A stretch of 5,713 nt of DNA, taken from contig JAMOAC010000499.1 of NCBI GenBank assembly GCA_023621975.1, forward strand, positions 1-5,713, in the 5' to 3' direction. Under the pieces are notes generated by a model. That model did no database searches. It saw nothing but the letters and a program-made list of their open reading frames with translations, and was not told the DNA's origin. How positions within the stretch are numbered: position 1 is the stretch's first letter; each line of letters opens with the position of its first letter. Shown here piece by piece: positions 5,707 to 5,713 of this stretch. This stretch comes from Bacillota bacterium (lineage in GTDB: Bacteria; Bacillota_A; Clostridia; Acetivibrionales; DUMB01). Both the position numbers and the translations under genes were made by a program.

Positions 5707-5713
5707 ATTTTAT

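Noticed and set aside
5452..5713. Replication origin or DnaA-type repeat region
   Set aside because: The AT-rich repeats do not contain recognisable DnaA boxes (TTATCCACA-like), and the gene neighbourhood is not that of an origin.

Overview
The window looks like a stretch of chromosome from a low-GC Gram-positive bacterium of the class Clostridia, most likely a Ruminiclostridium/Acetivibrio-like lineage. This placement is inference from gene order, AT-rich spacers, strong AGGAGG-type ribosome binding sites, TTG start codons and sigma-A-like promoters. All recognised genes lie on the + strand.

Layout. (1) Bases 2-886 are the 3' part of a gene for a DUF4097-like repetitive beta protein, open at the left edge. 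(2) Bases 873-1093 are a degenerate 12-13 bp tandem repeat that starts inside the last codons of that gene and runs almost to the next promoter. (3) A good sigma-A-like promoter (1119-1146) leads into prfA, peptide chain release factor 1 (1205-2287). (4) A 162-base spacer ends in an inverted repeat (2400-2442) that contains the ribosome binding site of a ZIP-family metal transporter (2450-3190, TTG start). (5) An 87-base spacer precedes a Sua5-type threonylcarbamoyl-AMP synthase (3278-4330, TTG start). Its stop codon touches the ribosome binding site of a YwlE-type low-molecular-weight phosphatase (4341-4850). (6) A promoter whose -35 box overlaps the ywlE stop codon, followed by a leader of about 120 bases, serves rpiB (5003-5452). 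(7) The last 260 bases are extremely AT-rich and built from at least three short repeat families. No complete gene is seen there.

Most of this is a translation and housekeeping cluster. RF1 ends translation at UAA/UAG. Sua5/YwlC makes the threonylcarbamoyl-AMP used for t6A37 in ANN-decoding tRNAs. YwlE reverses protein arginine phosphorylation. RpiB interconverts ribulose-5-P and ribose-5-P. The order prfA, ywlC, ywlE, rpiB resembles the Bacillus subtilis ywl region, but a metal transporter sits where prmC lies in Bacillus.

I do not see a wholly new multi-gene system. The least ordinary signals are non-coding: the inverted repeat that can mask the transporter's ribosome binding site, and the short tandem repeat arrays that abut the stop codons of two different genes. 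I saw no intrinsic terminator, tRNA, rRNA, CRISPR array or transposase.
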